This document shows, piece by piece, positions 1 to 6,337 of a DNA stretch of 20,694 bases (within the stretch, counting starts at the first letter, position 1; each line of letters begins with the position of its first letter). The DNA is from Parcubacteria group bacterium GW2011_GWA1_47_8 (GTDB lineage Bacteria > Patescibacteriota > Minisyncoccia > Phycocordibacterales > UBA1550), in the NCBI GenBank assembly GCA_000996605.1, contig LCOP01000022.1, positions 8,868 through 29,561 on the forward strand, in the 5' to 3' direction. The translations under genes and the position numbers were made by a program. The notes below the pieces were generated by a model, which was given only the letters and a program-made list of their open reading frames with translations, was not told the DNA's origin and did not search any database.

Positions 1-2
1 CG

Positions 3-1532
3 ACACTCGACCTGTATTATGCGGCGTTCCGTATTCCCGATTTTGTGTTTGCCGGAGTCGCTTCGTTCATGTCGGCGCTTGTCCTGATTCCGATTTTGGC
101 AAAAAAAGCAGAGGAAAGCGATGCCCGCGCGCAGAAATTTCTGAGCGACACCTTTACGGTGTTCTTTACGATACTCGTGGTGGTGAGCGTAGGGGTGTAT
201 ATGACGGTGCCATGGCTTACGAGCGCGCTATTTCCAAATTTTGTGGGGGTAGAACATGCTGATCTTGTCATTATGACACGACTCCTCCTCCTTTCCCCGA
301 TCCTCCTTGGTCTTTCAAACCTTTTTGGGAGCGTCACACAAATGTTCCGCAAGTTTTTTGCATTCGGACTTGCGCCAGTATTTTACAATGTGGGTATCAT
401 TCTCGGTGCAGGTTTTTTCTATCCGGCATTCGGCATTATCGGACTGGCGTGGGGCGTAGTGTTGGGGGCATTCGCTACCTTCTTTATACATTTTTTCGTG
501 AGCTATCGTCAGGGTTTTTCTGTGCAGGTGTCGTTTTTGCCGTCATTCATTGATATGTGGGAAATTTTCCGTGTTTCTCTACCGCGCACCATTGGTCTTG
601 CGGCGAATCAGTTTACGTTGATTGCACTTATCGCCTTTGCGGCGATCATGGAGCGTGGCTCGGTGACGGTTTTTAATTTTGCACTCAACTTGCAATCCGT
701 CCCTGTTGCTATCGTTGGAATGAGTTACGCTACGGCGGCCTTTCCGGCGCTTTCGCGACATTTCGCAAAAGAGGAAATGGATAAGTTTTTGAAACACATG
801 CTCGTGGCGGCGCGTCATATTATTTTTTGGTCGCTTCCCATGCTCGTGCTTTTGATCGTGCTTCGTGCGCAGATTGTGCGTACCGTCTTGGGGTCGGGGT
901 CATTTGATTGGGGCGCGACAAAGCTCACTGCCGCATGTCTTGCGTTGTTTGCGGTTTCTATTGTTGCACAGTCTGTCACGATGCTTTTCGTGCGCGGGTT
1001 TTATGCGACAGGGCAAAACAGGATTCCCCTTTTCGTCAATGTGTTGACGTCAGTATTTACGATTGCGATCGGTTATGGTCTTTTTGTGTGGTATGCGCGC
1101 GCGCCATTTTTGCGCATCTTTGTGGAGTCGCTCCTTCGTGTGGATGGTGTCGCGGGAACCAGTGTGCTCACGCTCCCTCTTGCGTATTCTGTGGGAATGA
1201 TATTGAATGCAGTCCTCCTAATGTCCTTTTTCCGTAAACATTTTGGAGTGCTTCCTGCTTCCCTCAAAAATACATTTGTACACGGACTTTTTGCTTCGCT
1301 TATCGCCGGGTTAGTCGCGTATGAATTTCTGGAAGTGTTTGGACTCTATCTCAACCTCGAGACATTTTGGGGGATTTTCATGCAGGGACTCGGGGCGGGA
1401 ATCGCGGGAATCCTAACCTGGTGGATTATCCTCGAGCTCATGGATAATAGCGAGATCAAAGAAGTGCGCGAAGCTCTCACGCGCAAGTTTTGGAAAACAC
1501 GCGTGGTGTTTCCTGGTAGGGAGGAACTCTAG
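3..1532 (+). CDS. murJ: MurJ-family lipid II flippase (5' end outside window)
   Basis: Integral membrane protein of the MVF/MurJ family, which flips the peptidoglycan precursor lipid II across the cytoplasmic membrane. The frame is open from base 3, upstream of any start codon, so the gene enters from outside the window; about 509 residues are visible. The first visible residues, YYAAFRIPDFVFAGVASF, match the family motif after the first membrane helix, so roughly 25-35 N-terminal residues should be missing. About 13 hydrophobic segments follow, as expected for a 14-helix flippase, and the C-terminus is short and basic. A GTG at base 45 is an internal valine, not the start. It ends 221 bases before lepA on the same strand. 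Confidence 0.9.
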   Translation, partial: TLDLYYAAFRIPDFVFAGVASFMSALVLIPILAKKAEESDARAQKFLSDTFTVFFTILVVVSVGVYMTVPWLTSALFPNFVGVEHADLVIMTRLLLLSPILLGLSNLFGSVTQMFRKFFAFGLAPVFYNVGIILGAGFFYPAFGIIGLAWGVVLGAFATFFIHFFVSYRQGFSVQVSFLPSFIDMWEIFRVSLPRTIGLAANQFTLIALIAFAAIMERGSVTVFNFALNLQSVPVAIVGMSYATAAFPALSRHFAKEEMDKFLKHMLVAARHIIFWSLPMLVLLIVLRAQIVRTVLGSGSFDWGATKLTAACLALFAVSIVAQSVTMLFVRGFYATGQNRIPLFVNVLTSVFTIAIGYGLFVWYARAPFLRIFVESLLRVDGVAGTSVLTLPLAYSVGMILNAVLLMSFFRKHFGVLPASLKNTFVHGLFASLIAGLVAYEFLEVFGLYLNLETFWGIFMQGLGAGIAGILTWWIILELMDNSEIKEVREALTRKFWKTRVVFPGREEL

Positions 1533-1536
1533 GCGT

Positions 1537-1607
1537 AGAATATAGAATTTGGAATGTGAAAGATTAAGTAGATTCGAAATTCCGTATTCCATATTCGATA
1601 TTCCATC
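1537..1607. repeat. Degenerate ATTC-type short repeats
   Basis: Non-coding stretch after murJ made of degenerate heptamer-like units: TAGAATTTGGAATGTG, then ATTCCGTATTCCATATTCGA and ATTCCATC in the opposite sense. A similar tract (TATTCTAAATTCTATACTCC) lies at 3622-3642 on the other side of lepA. I see no gene here. Confidence 0.5.
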
Positions 1608-1618
1608 TAAAAAACCCT

Positions 1619-1646
1619 TTGAATTTCAAGGATTTTGTGGTATGGT
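1619..1646 (+). promoter_or_regulatory. Candidate sigma70-type promoter for lepA
   Basis: TTGAAT at 1619-1624, a 16-base spacer, then TATGGT at 1641-1646. It would give a leader of about 100 bases to lepA, and that leader contains the AAAGTC inverted repeat. This is inferred from motif match only. Confidence 0.35.
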
Positions 1647-1650
1647 ACGT

Positions 1651-1735
1651 AAGTCAAAAAGTCGAAAGTCTTAAAGTCTATAAAGTAGATGTTTTGTATT
1701 TGCATTCGTATTTACTTTGGACTTTCGACTTTTAA
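1651..1735. repeat. AAAGTC-family repeats forming an inverted pair in the lepA leader
   Basis: AAAAGTCGAAAGTC at 1657-1670 is exactly complementary to GACTTTCGACTTTT at 1720-1733, giving a 14-bp stem around a 49-base loop. Each arm is embedded in further degenerate AAAGTC/AAAGTCT units. The same family recurs after lepA (3557-3590) and inside tsaD (14267-14304). Confidence 0.7.
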
Positions 1736-1753
1736 CTTTACGAACTACCCTCT

Positions 1754-3556
1754 ATGGACCTCAAACACATCCGCAATTTTTCTATTATCGCGCATATTGA
1801 CCACGGCAAGTCGACGCTTGCCGACCGCATGCTCGAGGTGACGGGGACCGTGGAGGCGCGCAAGATGAAGGAGCAAGTGCTCGACTCCATGGAGCTCGAA
1901 CGCGAGCGCGGGATCACAATCAAGATGCAGCCCGTCCGTATGGAGTATTCCTACCAGGGTACGCCGTATGTTCTGAATCTCATCGACACCCCGGGGCACA
2001 TCGATTTTTCGTATGAAGTTTCTCGCGCAATGAAGGCGGTCGAAGGAGCGATACTTTTGGTTGACGCGACACAGGGTGTGCAGGCGCAGACGTTGTCCGT
2101 CCTTGCCATGGCGCGTGAAGCGGGACTGGTAATTATCCCCGCAGTTTCAAAGATCGACTCTCCGATTGCGCGCGCAGAGGAAGTAAAAGAAGAGGTCGCA
2201 AAACTTTTAGATATTTCCCCTGATGAAGTTCTCGAGGTTTCGGGGAAAACGGGACAGGGAGTTCCGGAGATCCTCGCCGCAATCGTCGAGCGTATTCCCG
2301 CGCCGGTGTCCGAGTTCGGCGTTACCGGCGACTTGCGGGCATTGGTCTTTGATTTCGGTTATTCGACGCACAAGGGCATCATTGTGTATGTGCGCGTGCT
2401 TGATGGCGAGGTACGCAAAAACGACCCGCTCATTTTTTCTCAAGCGAGTGAAAAATTCGGTGCGCTCGGCGTCGGGATTTTCCATCCCGATATGATGGAT
2501 ACCGAAAAGATTTCGGCGGGGGAGATCGGGTACATTTTGACGGGAATCAAAAAACCAGGCATTGCATCCGTCGGTGATACCATCCTCGCGCAAAAGAGCA
2601 AACTTCCCGCACTCCCCGGCTACATGAAGCCGCGTCCCGTCGTATGGGCGTCTGTCTATCCGGAAAGCCAAGACGACTTTACCCTCCTCAAGCAGTCGCT
2701 CGAGATACTCCGTCTCTCGGATTCGTCGCTTTCGTTTGAAGAAGAAGTCTCCGGCGTGCTCGGTCGCGGATACCGGTGCGGGTTTCTCGGCATGCTTCAT
2801 ATGGAGATTATTACCGAGCGCCTCCGCCGCGAATTCAACCTCGAGCTCATTGTCACGACGCCGTCGATCACGTATGAAGTGGAGCTTCGGAACGGCAAGC
2901 GCGAAATAATCTATTCACCGCATTTGTTTCCGGATCATGGCGCGACGAACAAAATCTTTGAACCGTGGGTCAACGTGAAGATTATCACCCCGCCTGATTT
3001 CGTGAGCCCCATCATGACGCTCCTCTACGAACACGAAGCCGTCATCGGGCATACGGAGCTTTTTGGCGACAATAGAACCTCGATTGAGCTCGAGATGCCA
3101 CTTCGTGAACTCATGCGCAACTTTTTTGATAATTTAAAAAGTGCTTCGTCGGGTTTTGCGTCGCTTGCCTACGAGATCATAGGACTTCGCGAGGCGGATG
3201 TTGCGCGGCTCGATATCTTGGTCGCGGAGGAGATAGTCCCCGCGTTTTCCAAAGTAGTTTCCCGTCGCAAAATCGAGCGCGAGGCGGAGGATATGGTCGA
3301 GCGGCTCCACGGCATTTTGCCACGACAGCTTTTTACGGTAAAGATTCAAGGTCAGGGACTCGGGCGTATTATCTCGTCGCGGACGCTTAGCGCGATGAAG
3401 AAAGACGTGACGGGGTATCTTTACGGTGGTGATATTTCCCGCAAGAAGAAACTGTGGGAAAAACAAAAGCGCGGCAAGAAAAAAATGCGCGCGCAGGGGA
3501 CAGTGGATATTCCCCATGAGGTGTTCCTCAAGATGGTGCGGGGAGGAGAAAATTAG
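1754..3556 (+). CDS. lepA: Elongation factor 4 (LepA), ribosome-associated GTPase
   Basis: EF4/LepA, a translational GTPase that acts on stalled or mis-translocated ribosomes. At 600 aa it has the normal family length. The G domain shows G1 AHIDHGKS (13-20), switch RGITIK (52-57) and G3 DTPGH (78-82). The family-specific C-terminal half is clear: RCGFLGMLHMEIITERL, the PHLFPDHGATNKIFEPWVNV region and the LYGGDISRKKKLWEKQK tail. The start at 1754 gives the canonical MDLKHIRNFSIIAHIDHGKS N-terminus. No good Shine-Dalgarno sequence precedes it. One key position deviates: the guanine-specifying G4 motif, NKID in the family, reads SKID at residues 132-135. AAAGTC repeats lie on both sides of the gene. 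Confidence 0.97.
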   Translation: MDLKHIRNFSIIAHIDHGKSTLADRMLEVTGTVEARKMKEQVLDSMELERERGITIKMQPVRMEYSYQGTPYVLNLIDTPGHIDFSYEVSRAMKAVEGAILLVDATQGVQAQTLSVLAMAREAGLVIIPAVSKIDSPIARAEEVKEEVAKLLDISPDEVLEVSGKTGQGVPEILAAIVERIPAPVSEFGVTGDLRALVFDFGYSTHKGIIVYVRVLDGEVRKNDPLIFSQASEKFGALGVGIFHPDMMDTEKISAGEIGYILTGIKKPGIASVGDTILAQKSKLPALPGYMKPRPVVWASVYPESQDDFTLLKQSLEILRLSDSSLSFEEEVSGVLGRGYRCGFLGMLHMEIITERLRREFNLELIVTTPSITYEVELRNGKREIIYSPHLFPDHGATNKIFEPWVNVKIITPPDFVSPIMTLLYEHEAVIGHTELFGDNRTSIELEMPLRELMRNFFDNLKSASSGFASLAYEIIGLREADVARLDILVAEEIVPAFSKVVSRRKIEREAEDMVERLHGILPRQLFTVKIQGQGLGRIISSRTLSAMKKDVTGYLYGGDISRKKKLWEKQKRGKKKMRAQGTVDIPHEVFLKMVRGGEN

Positions 3557-3590
3557 TCGAAAGTCGAAAGTGAAAAGTCCAAAGTGAAAA
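3557..3590 (+). repeat. AAAGTC-family tandem repeats after lepA
   Basis: Starting directly at the lepA stop codon: GTCGAAAGTCGAAAGTGAAA followed by AGTCCAAAGTGAAAA, about five degenerate heptamer units. Same family as 1651-1735 and 14267-14304. Confidence 0.65.
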
Positions 3591-3592
3591 CA

Positions 3593-3620
3593 GGGATCGC
3601 ACGAAGCGCTTCCCGTTTTT
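3593..3620 (+). terminator. Candidate terminator of lepA
   Basis: Imperfect hairpin GGGATCGC-ACGAA-GCGCTTCCC followed by GTTTTT. It lies 37 bases after the lepA stop codon. Confidence 0.5.
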
Positions 3621-3650
3621 ATATTCTAAATTCTATACTCCACCCTCTGC

Positions 3651-3761
3651 TTAAAGAAGTCCGGGCGCGGCGTAGAGGAGAATCATGCTTACGCCTACGA
3701 GTACAGCAACCACGACGCCGAACGAGTTCCAGTATTTGCGGTATTTTTTGTTGAACATCAT
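3651..3761 (-). CDS. Small single-pass membrane protein, 36 aa
   Basis: A 36-codon reading frame on the minus strand. It starts MMFNKKYRKYWNSFG, a basic and aromatic cytosolic head. One hydrophobic helix (VVVAVLVGVSMILLYAA) and the end PGLL follow. The positive-inside head plus single helix looks like a real membrane peptide rather than a chance frame. Similar 35-40 aa peptides are, as I recall, common in Parcubacteria genomes; this is memory, not a search. It is divergent from the ftsB-like gene, with start codons 23 bases apart, so both promoters must overlap. Function unknown. Confidence 0.6.
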   Translation of the reverse strand: MMFNKKYRKYWNSFGVVVAVLVGVSMILLYAAPGLL

Positions 3762-3765
3762 AATG

Positions 3766-3777
3766 GATGTATAATAC
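3766..3777. promoter_or_regulatory. Shared -10 region of divergent small gene and ftsB-like gene
   Basis: TATAAT at 3770-3775 on the plus strand lies 9 bases before the ATG at 3785. The complementary strand of the same bases reads TATTAT/TATACA just upstream of the ATG at 3761. Both transcripts would be leaderless or nearly so. An ATG at 3767 overlaps this -10 box, which argues against it being the start of the plus-strand gene. Confidence 0.5.
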
Positions 3778-3784
3778 AAGAGAA

Positions 3785-4171
3785 ATGATTCAATTTCAAG
3801 AGCGCAAAAAAATTAGACGAATTCTCTACTCAAAGACTGCAATCGGGGCACTTGTCCTGCTCACGGTTCTCGTGGCGCGCGGGGCATGGGAACTTCACGA
3901 AAAGGCGGCTATTGCGCGCGCGGATCGTGCCGAGGCGGAACGCTCCCTTTCTTTACTCAAAGAGCGCGCGGCGGGGCTCGAGGCGAGCTTGGCGGATCTC
4001 AAGAGCCCGCACGGGGTTGAGGCTGAAGTGCGGCAGAAATTTACCGTCGCACGCCCCGGAGAAGAAGTGGTCGTAGTGGTTGACGAGAACGCCAAAAAAA
4101 GTGAGAATGGTGAAGCGTCGAAGGGGGGAGGGTTCTGGGCGCGCATCGCCGAGTTTTTTCGAGGGGAGTGA
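3785..4171 (+). CDS. FtsB/DivIC-like septum formation initiator protein
   Basis: 128-aa bitopic protein. It has a basic head MIQFQERKKIRRILYSK, a transmembrane helix (about residues 18-37), then a coiled coil of about 45 residues (EKAAIARADRAEAERSLSLL and on). A conserved-looking segment GVEAEVRQKFTVARPGEEVV is followed by a hydrophilic linker and a C-terminal amphipathic piece FWARIAEFFRG. This is the architecture of the FtsB/DivIC family, which scaffolds the divisome with FtsL/FtsQ. An ATG at 3767 would add six residues but overlaps the TATAAT box, so I chose 3785. It ends 11 bases before tRNA-Gly. Confidence 0.8.
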   Translation: MIQFQERKKIRRILYSKTAIGALVLLTVLVARGAWELHEKAAIARADRAEAERSLSLLKERAAGLEASLADLKSPHGVEAEVRQKFTVARPGEEVVVVVDENAKKSENGEASKGGGFWARIAEFFRGE

Positions 4172-4182
4172 TCGTATAAATT

Positions 4183-4253
4183 GCGGAATTAATTTAGTGG
4201 TAGAATGACTGCTTCCCAAGCAGTAGACACGAGTTCGATTCTCGTATTCCGCA
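4183..4253 (+). tRNA. tRNA-Gly (anticodon CCC)
   Basis: Acceptor GCGGAAT pairs with ATTCCGC, followed by discriminator A. The D arm contains TTTAGTGGTAGAAT. The anticodon stem ACTGC/GCAGT encloses loop TTCCCAA, giving anticodon CCC. The T arm is ACGAG-TTCGATT-CTCGT. CCA is not encoded (CAAG follows). A 19-bp copy of its 3' end recurs at 5680-5698. Confidence 0.95.
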
Positions 4254-4491
4254 CAAGACGTGAGTATTTACCAGTTTGTCAGATTCTCACTCCAACCTTG
4301 CTAATTAAGGGTAGTTATGGAGAATAATGGGATATATTATAACGGTGATGAATATCTTGAGAATGCATTTACATGAACGGTAAAGATGTGATTTCAATGC
4401 TTGGCATTGACAATTTTGACGCTTGCGGTAAGCTGGAAGTAGCACATGTGAGGGCTCCGGCTCTCTCACGGTCAACATAAACCGTAGCCAT
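4254..4491. other. Non-coding stretch with possible structured RNA
   Basis: I see no convincing gene. A 35-codon plus-strand frame (4374-4481) has no ribosome binding site and no recognisable homologue. The 3' part can fold: GCACATG (4442-4448) pairs with CATGTGC (4489-4495). Between them lie a TGAG/CTCA stem and a CGGT/ACCG stem, like a small three-way junction leading into the terminator. Confidence 0.3.
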
Positions 4492-4535
4492 GTGCCACGA
4501 AAAAACGCCAGGAAACTGGCGTTTTTTCGTGGCAC
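4492..4535. terminator. Strong bidirectional terminator hairpin
   Basis: Perfect 20-bp inverted repeat: arm GTGCCACGAAAAAACGCCAG at 4492-4511, tetraloop GAAA, complementary arm at 4516-4535. The inner GC stem followed by six T on either strand makes it a terminator in both directions. The stop codon of the minus-strand gene (4535-4537) abuts it. Confidence 0.85.
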
Positions 4536-5026
4536 TAATCAGTTTCTGGATACCCGTCATGCAGTATTCGTTTATGGAGACTATTTGTTCGCCAATACGG
4601 GATCATAGTCCAGAAAAATTTCTCTCCACCAGAAATCTGCTTCACAATCACTTTAACTCTCTTGCGGTCTAGCACCGCAACAAATTCATAGTACGTAACC
4701 TCCGTGAGAATTTTTTCCCACCTACTATTTCGCTTTTTCCTAACAAAAATTTTCTCCTCAGAGATGCCTTGGAGTGTCTTTGAATTACGAATTGTTTCCG
4801 GGGCAAGGCGAAGAAGCTTTAAGCGCATAAACTGGTCGCTCTTGGAACGCGCCCGATTCCAAGCTTTAAACTTGAGGTGTTCAAAACCTTCCACGTTGAA
4901 GTTAATATTTTCCTTAAAATAAGGACATTGAACAGAGCCGATTGTTTTATAGAACGCTTCGGCACCTTCTTTCATTTTATTAAATTCATCAGTAGTAAAT
5001 TCAAGTTTCTGGGGATGTTCTTCCAT
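4535..5026 (-). CDS. Conserved-looking protein, possible BECR-fold (RelE/barnase-like) nuclease
   Basis: 163 aa, soluble, no signal or membrane segment. The N-terminal half carries FNKMKEGAEAFYKTIGSVQC and NVEGFEHLKFKAWNRARSKS. The C-terminal half alternates strands: YYEFVAVLDRKRVKVIVKQI, then SGGEKFFWTMIPYW. The order of a helical region with a GFEHLKFK-type His motif, then KRVKVIVKQ and FFW strands, resembles phage-associated barnase/EndoU/ColicinE5/RelE-like nucleases. I rate that assignment tentative. It has its own promoter and a strong terminator, so it is monocistronic with no antitoxin partner visible. It lies inside the tRNA-Gly-bounded islet. Confidence 0.7.
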   Translation of the reverse strand: MEEHPQKLEFTTDEFNKMKEGAEAFYKTIGSVQCPYFKENINFNVEGFEHLKFKAWNRARSKSDQFMRLKLLRLAPETIRNSKTLQGISEEKIFVRKKRNSRWEKILTEVTYYEFVAVLDRKRVKVIVKQISGGEKFFWTMIPYWRTNSLHKRILHDGYPETD

Positions 5027-5078
5027 GTATTATCGCAGACACCACTTTATTCTATGGGAGTGCTTTGCGGGTATCTTG

Positions 5079-5106
5079 ATTGTAAGGATTATTTACCATT
5101 CGTCAA
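5079..5106 (-). promoter_or_regulatory. Candidate promoter of the 4535-5026 gene
   Basis: Minus strand TTGACG (5106-5101), 16-base spacer, TACAAT (5084-5079). Leader about 45 bases. The rest of 5027-5191 shows no gene. Confidence 0.5.
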
Positions 5107-5191
5107 CGAGCTAGAAGCAGAGTTCTTGTGCATAGGAATGATGCTTGCCACATACTGCTCCAACCATTACCGAAATATGACTGCACTGAAG

Positions 5192-5317
5192 TTACACTGC
5201 ATCCCTAATACCTTCGGTTTGTAACATCTCCTGAAGTTCCTTTATGTTACTAATCACCTCTATCGTTTTCTCGTCTTTTTGTTCGATCAAAGTTCGAATG
5301 TCTTTGATGAAGGAGCA
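5192..5317 (-). pseudogene. C-terminal remnant of a truncated gene
   Basis: The minus strand keeps a clean coding tail ending in TAA at 5194-5192. It reads SFIKDIRTLIEQKDEKTIEV followed by ISNIKELQEMLQTEGIRDAV, amphipathic and helix-rich in composition. Upstream the frame runs straight into the hairpin at 5316-5356, with no start codon, and no matching N-terminal part is visible beyond the element. The family is not recognised. I infer that the structured element at 5316-5702 replaced or truncated the 5' part. Confidence 0.5.
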
Positions 5318-5356
5318 CCATACAAAAGGGCTCCCGTAGGGAGCTTTTGTATGGTG
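5316..5356. terminator. Near-perfect inverted repeat, terminator-like
   Basis: CACCATACAAAAG(GG)CTCCC at 5316-5335, a 3-base loop GTA, and complementary GGGAGCTTTTGTATGGTG at 5339-5356. The CTCCC/GGGAG core followed by T4 works in both orientations. Confidence 0.6.
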
Positions 5357-5702
5357 CGGAATAAGCAGGGCATCTGCGTGCCCTGCGTCGAGAATCGAAG
5401 GTCGGAGGCCACGATAAATCTAGGGCACTGCGATTTTCAACCAATCGTTTTACTCTTGGGAAAATCGGGCGCATGTCGCGAATACTTGGAGCGACGGCGA
5501 GGCGGGTGAGAAAGCGAGTGCACGGAGCTTTCGCAAGGCCGGAGTTAATTTTTCTAGCAGGAAAAATTAATGAGGCGGGGTCGCGGAAATTTTTGAGCGA
5601 CGGCGAGAAAATTATCTGTGACCGAGAGTACTTAGCAGATTTCAAACGAAGCGAAGAAATATGCTTAGTAACTCGTGACCGATTCTCGTATTCCGCACCA
5701 TA
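5355..5702. repeat. Structured non-coding element bounded by inverted tRNA-Gly-end sequences
   Basis: Left edge: TGCGGAATA (5355-5363), a 25-bp insert, then CGAGAATCG (5389-5397). Right edge: CGATTCTCGTATTCCGCA (5680-5697), the exact reverse complement of the left edge without the insert. The insert is itself a hairpin (GCAGGGCA-TCTGCG-TGCCCTGC). Inside are a TTAATTTTTC/GAAAAATTAA stem (5545-5570), two copies of GAGCGACGGCGAG, and a long imperfect hairpin (5618-5679). No convincing gene; the long minus-strand frame across it follows the repeats. Candidate structured RNA or non-autonomous mobile element. Confidence 0.55.
5680..5698 (+). repeat. Direct duplicate of the tRNA-Gly 3' end (att-like)
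   Basis: CGATTCTCGTATTCCGCAC is identical to 4236-4254, covering the T-loop and acceptor 3' strand of tRNA-Gly. Here the sequence continues ACCA rather than ACAAG. No D or anticodon arm precedes it, so it is not a second tRNA. The pair brackets about 1.44 kb. Confidence 0.75.
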
Positions 5703-5738
5703 AAAATTGAATTTTTTCTGGCGCGAAGAGGACCTTTA

Positions 5739-5747
5739 TGGTAGAAT
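5739..5747 (+). promoter_or_regulatory. Extended -10 promoter of the glutaredoxin gene
   Basis: TGGTAGAAT, that is TGn followed by TAGAAT, with no clear -35. The leader of about 55 bases contains a small GGGAA/TTCCC hairpin. Confidence 0.4.
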
Positions 5748-5809
5748 AAAACGGTTGTTATCAGCCACGGGAATGTCTTGATTTCCCTATATTTCACCAA
5801 TTAAATCAC

Positions 5810-6046
5810 ATGAAACAAGTTACTATTTATACGACACCGACATGCAGTTATTGCAAATTGTCGAAAGAATTTTTCGAAAAGAACGGCATCGCGTATACCG
5901 AACACAATGTTGCAACCGATCTCGAGAAGCGTAAAGAGATGATTGAGAAGAGTGGACAGATGGGGGTGCCGGTTATTCTCATCGACGAGGAAATGGTTGT
6001 CGGTTTCGACAAAGCGCGCCTCGCAAGCCTCTTGGGTGTTGCATAA
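5810..6046 (+). CDS. Glutaredoxin-like thiol-disulfide oxidoreductase
   Basis: 78-aa minimal thioredoxin-fold protein of the glutaredoxin/NrdH type, probably reducing protein disulfides or serving as an electron donor in the cytoplasm. The active site CSYC (Cys12, Cys15) follows the first strand VTIYTTP. The cis-proline motif is MGVPV (Pro54), and the C-terminal GFDKARLASLL is the usual last strand-helix. The start at 5810 gives the expected short N-terminus (MKQVTIYTT). Its dicysteine CxxC and size are like YruB/NrdH-type proteins. No ribonucleotide reductase gene is nearby to decide the partner. Confidence 0.93.
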   Translation: MKQVTIYTTPTCSYCKLSKEFFEKNGIAYTEHNVATDLEKRKEMIEKSGQMGVPVILIDEEMVVGFDKARLASLLGVA

Positions 6047-6092
6047 TTCACTAAACTATCCCCCGTAGTTTCTCCAGGAGAAGGTTTATTGT

Positions 6093-6164
6093 GCCGCTGT
6101 AGTTCAATGGATAGAACAAGGGACTCCTAAGCCCTAGATGCAGGTCCGATTCCCGCCAGTGGCA
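6093..6164 (+). tRNA. tRNA-Arg (anticodon CCT)
   Basis: Acceptor GCCGCTG/CAGTGGC with discriminator A. D arm AGTTCAATGGATAGAAC. Anticodon loop CTCCTAA, anticodon CCT. T loop TCCGATT. CCA is not encoded. Two mismatches are visible: A-G at the bottom of the anticodon stem (AGGGA/GCCCT) and A-C in the T stem (GCAGG/CCCGC). Confidence 0.9.
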
Positions 6165-6193
6165 TCAAGCGAAGCGTTCTTGTTAAAGAATTA

Positions 6194-6337
6194 TCACTGT
6201 GCGGGAAAAATTTCCACGAGTTCGTCTGAATAATAGAATGCGCCGGCAAGCGCGCCGAAGCTCCACGTCGTGCCGCCGATATCCATCACCGCACCACTTG
6301 GGGAAAACGTGCGTGCAGAGATGCTATGTGTGCGGTA
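6194..6337 (-). pseudogene. C-terminal remnant of an unknown protein
   Basis: The minus strand holds a coding-like tail ending in TGA (6196-6194): RTFSPSGAVMDIGGTTWSFG then ALAGAFYYSDELVEIFPAQ. No start codon lies upstream with support; the frame closes at a TGA just before the start of the plus-strand gene. The residue pattern (GGTTWSFGALAGAFYY) looks like a real domain end, perhaps of a surface protein. The family is not recognised. An intact 31-aa peptide from the internal ATG is possible but has no ribosome binding site. Confidence 0.35.

Noticed and set aside
2207..2800. 197-aa minus-strand frame opposite lepA
   Set aside because: Antisense shadow of a strongly conserved gene in a GC-richer stretch.
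3767..3769. ATG at 3767 as the start of the ftsB-like gene
   Set aside because: It overlaps the TATAAT box; the ATG at 3785 fits the promoter and the expected N-terminus.
4374..4481. 35-codon plus-strand frame MNGKDVISMLGIDNFDACGK as a small gene
   Set aside because: No ribosome binding site or recognised family; the DNA looks better explained by stems leading into the terminator.
5250..5645. 131-aa minus-strand frame as a protein gene
   Set aside because: It runs across hairpins and direct repeats, has low-complexity Arg/Ser/Pro composition, and overlaps the real coding tail at 5192-5317 in another frame.
5355..5702. tmRNA, RNase P RNA or SRP RNA (about 350 bases with tRNA-like ends and ACCA)
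   Set aside because: No T arm pairs correctly next to the acceptor-like ends, no tag frame is evident, and the conserved RNase P and SRP motifs are absent.
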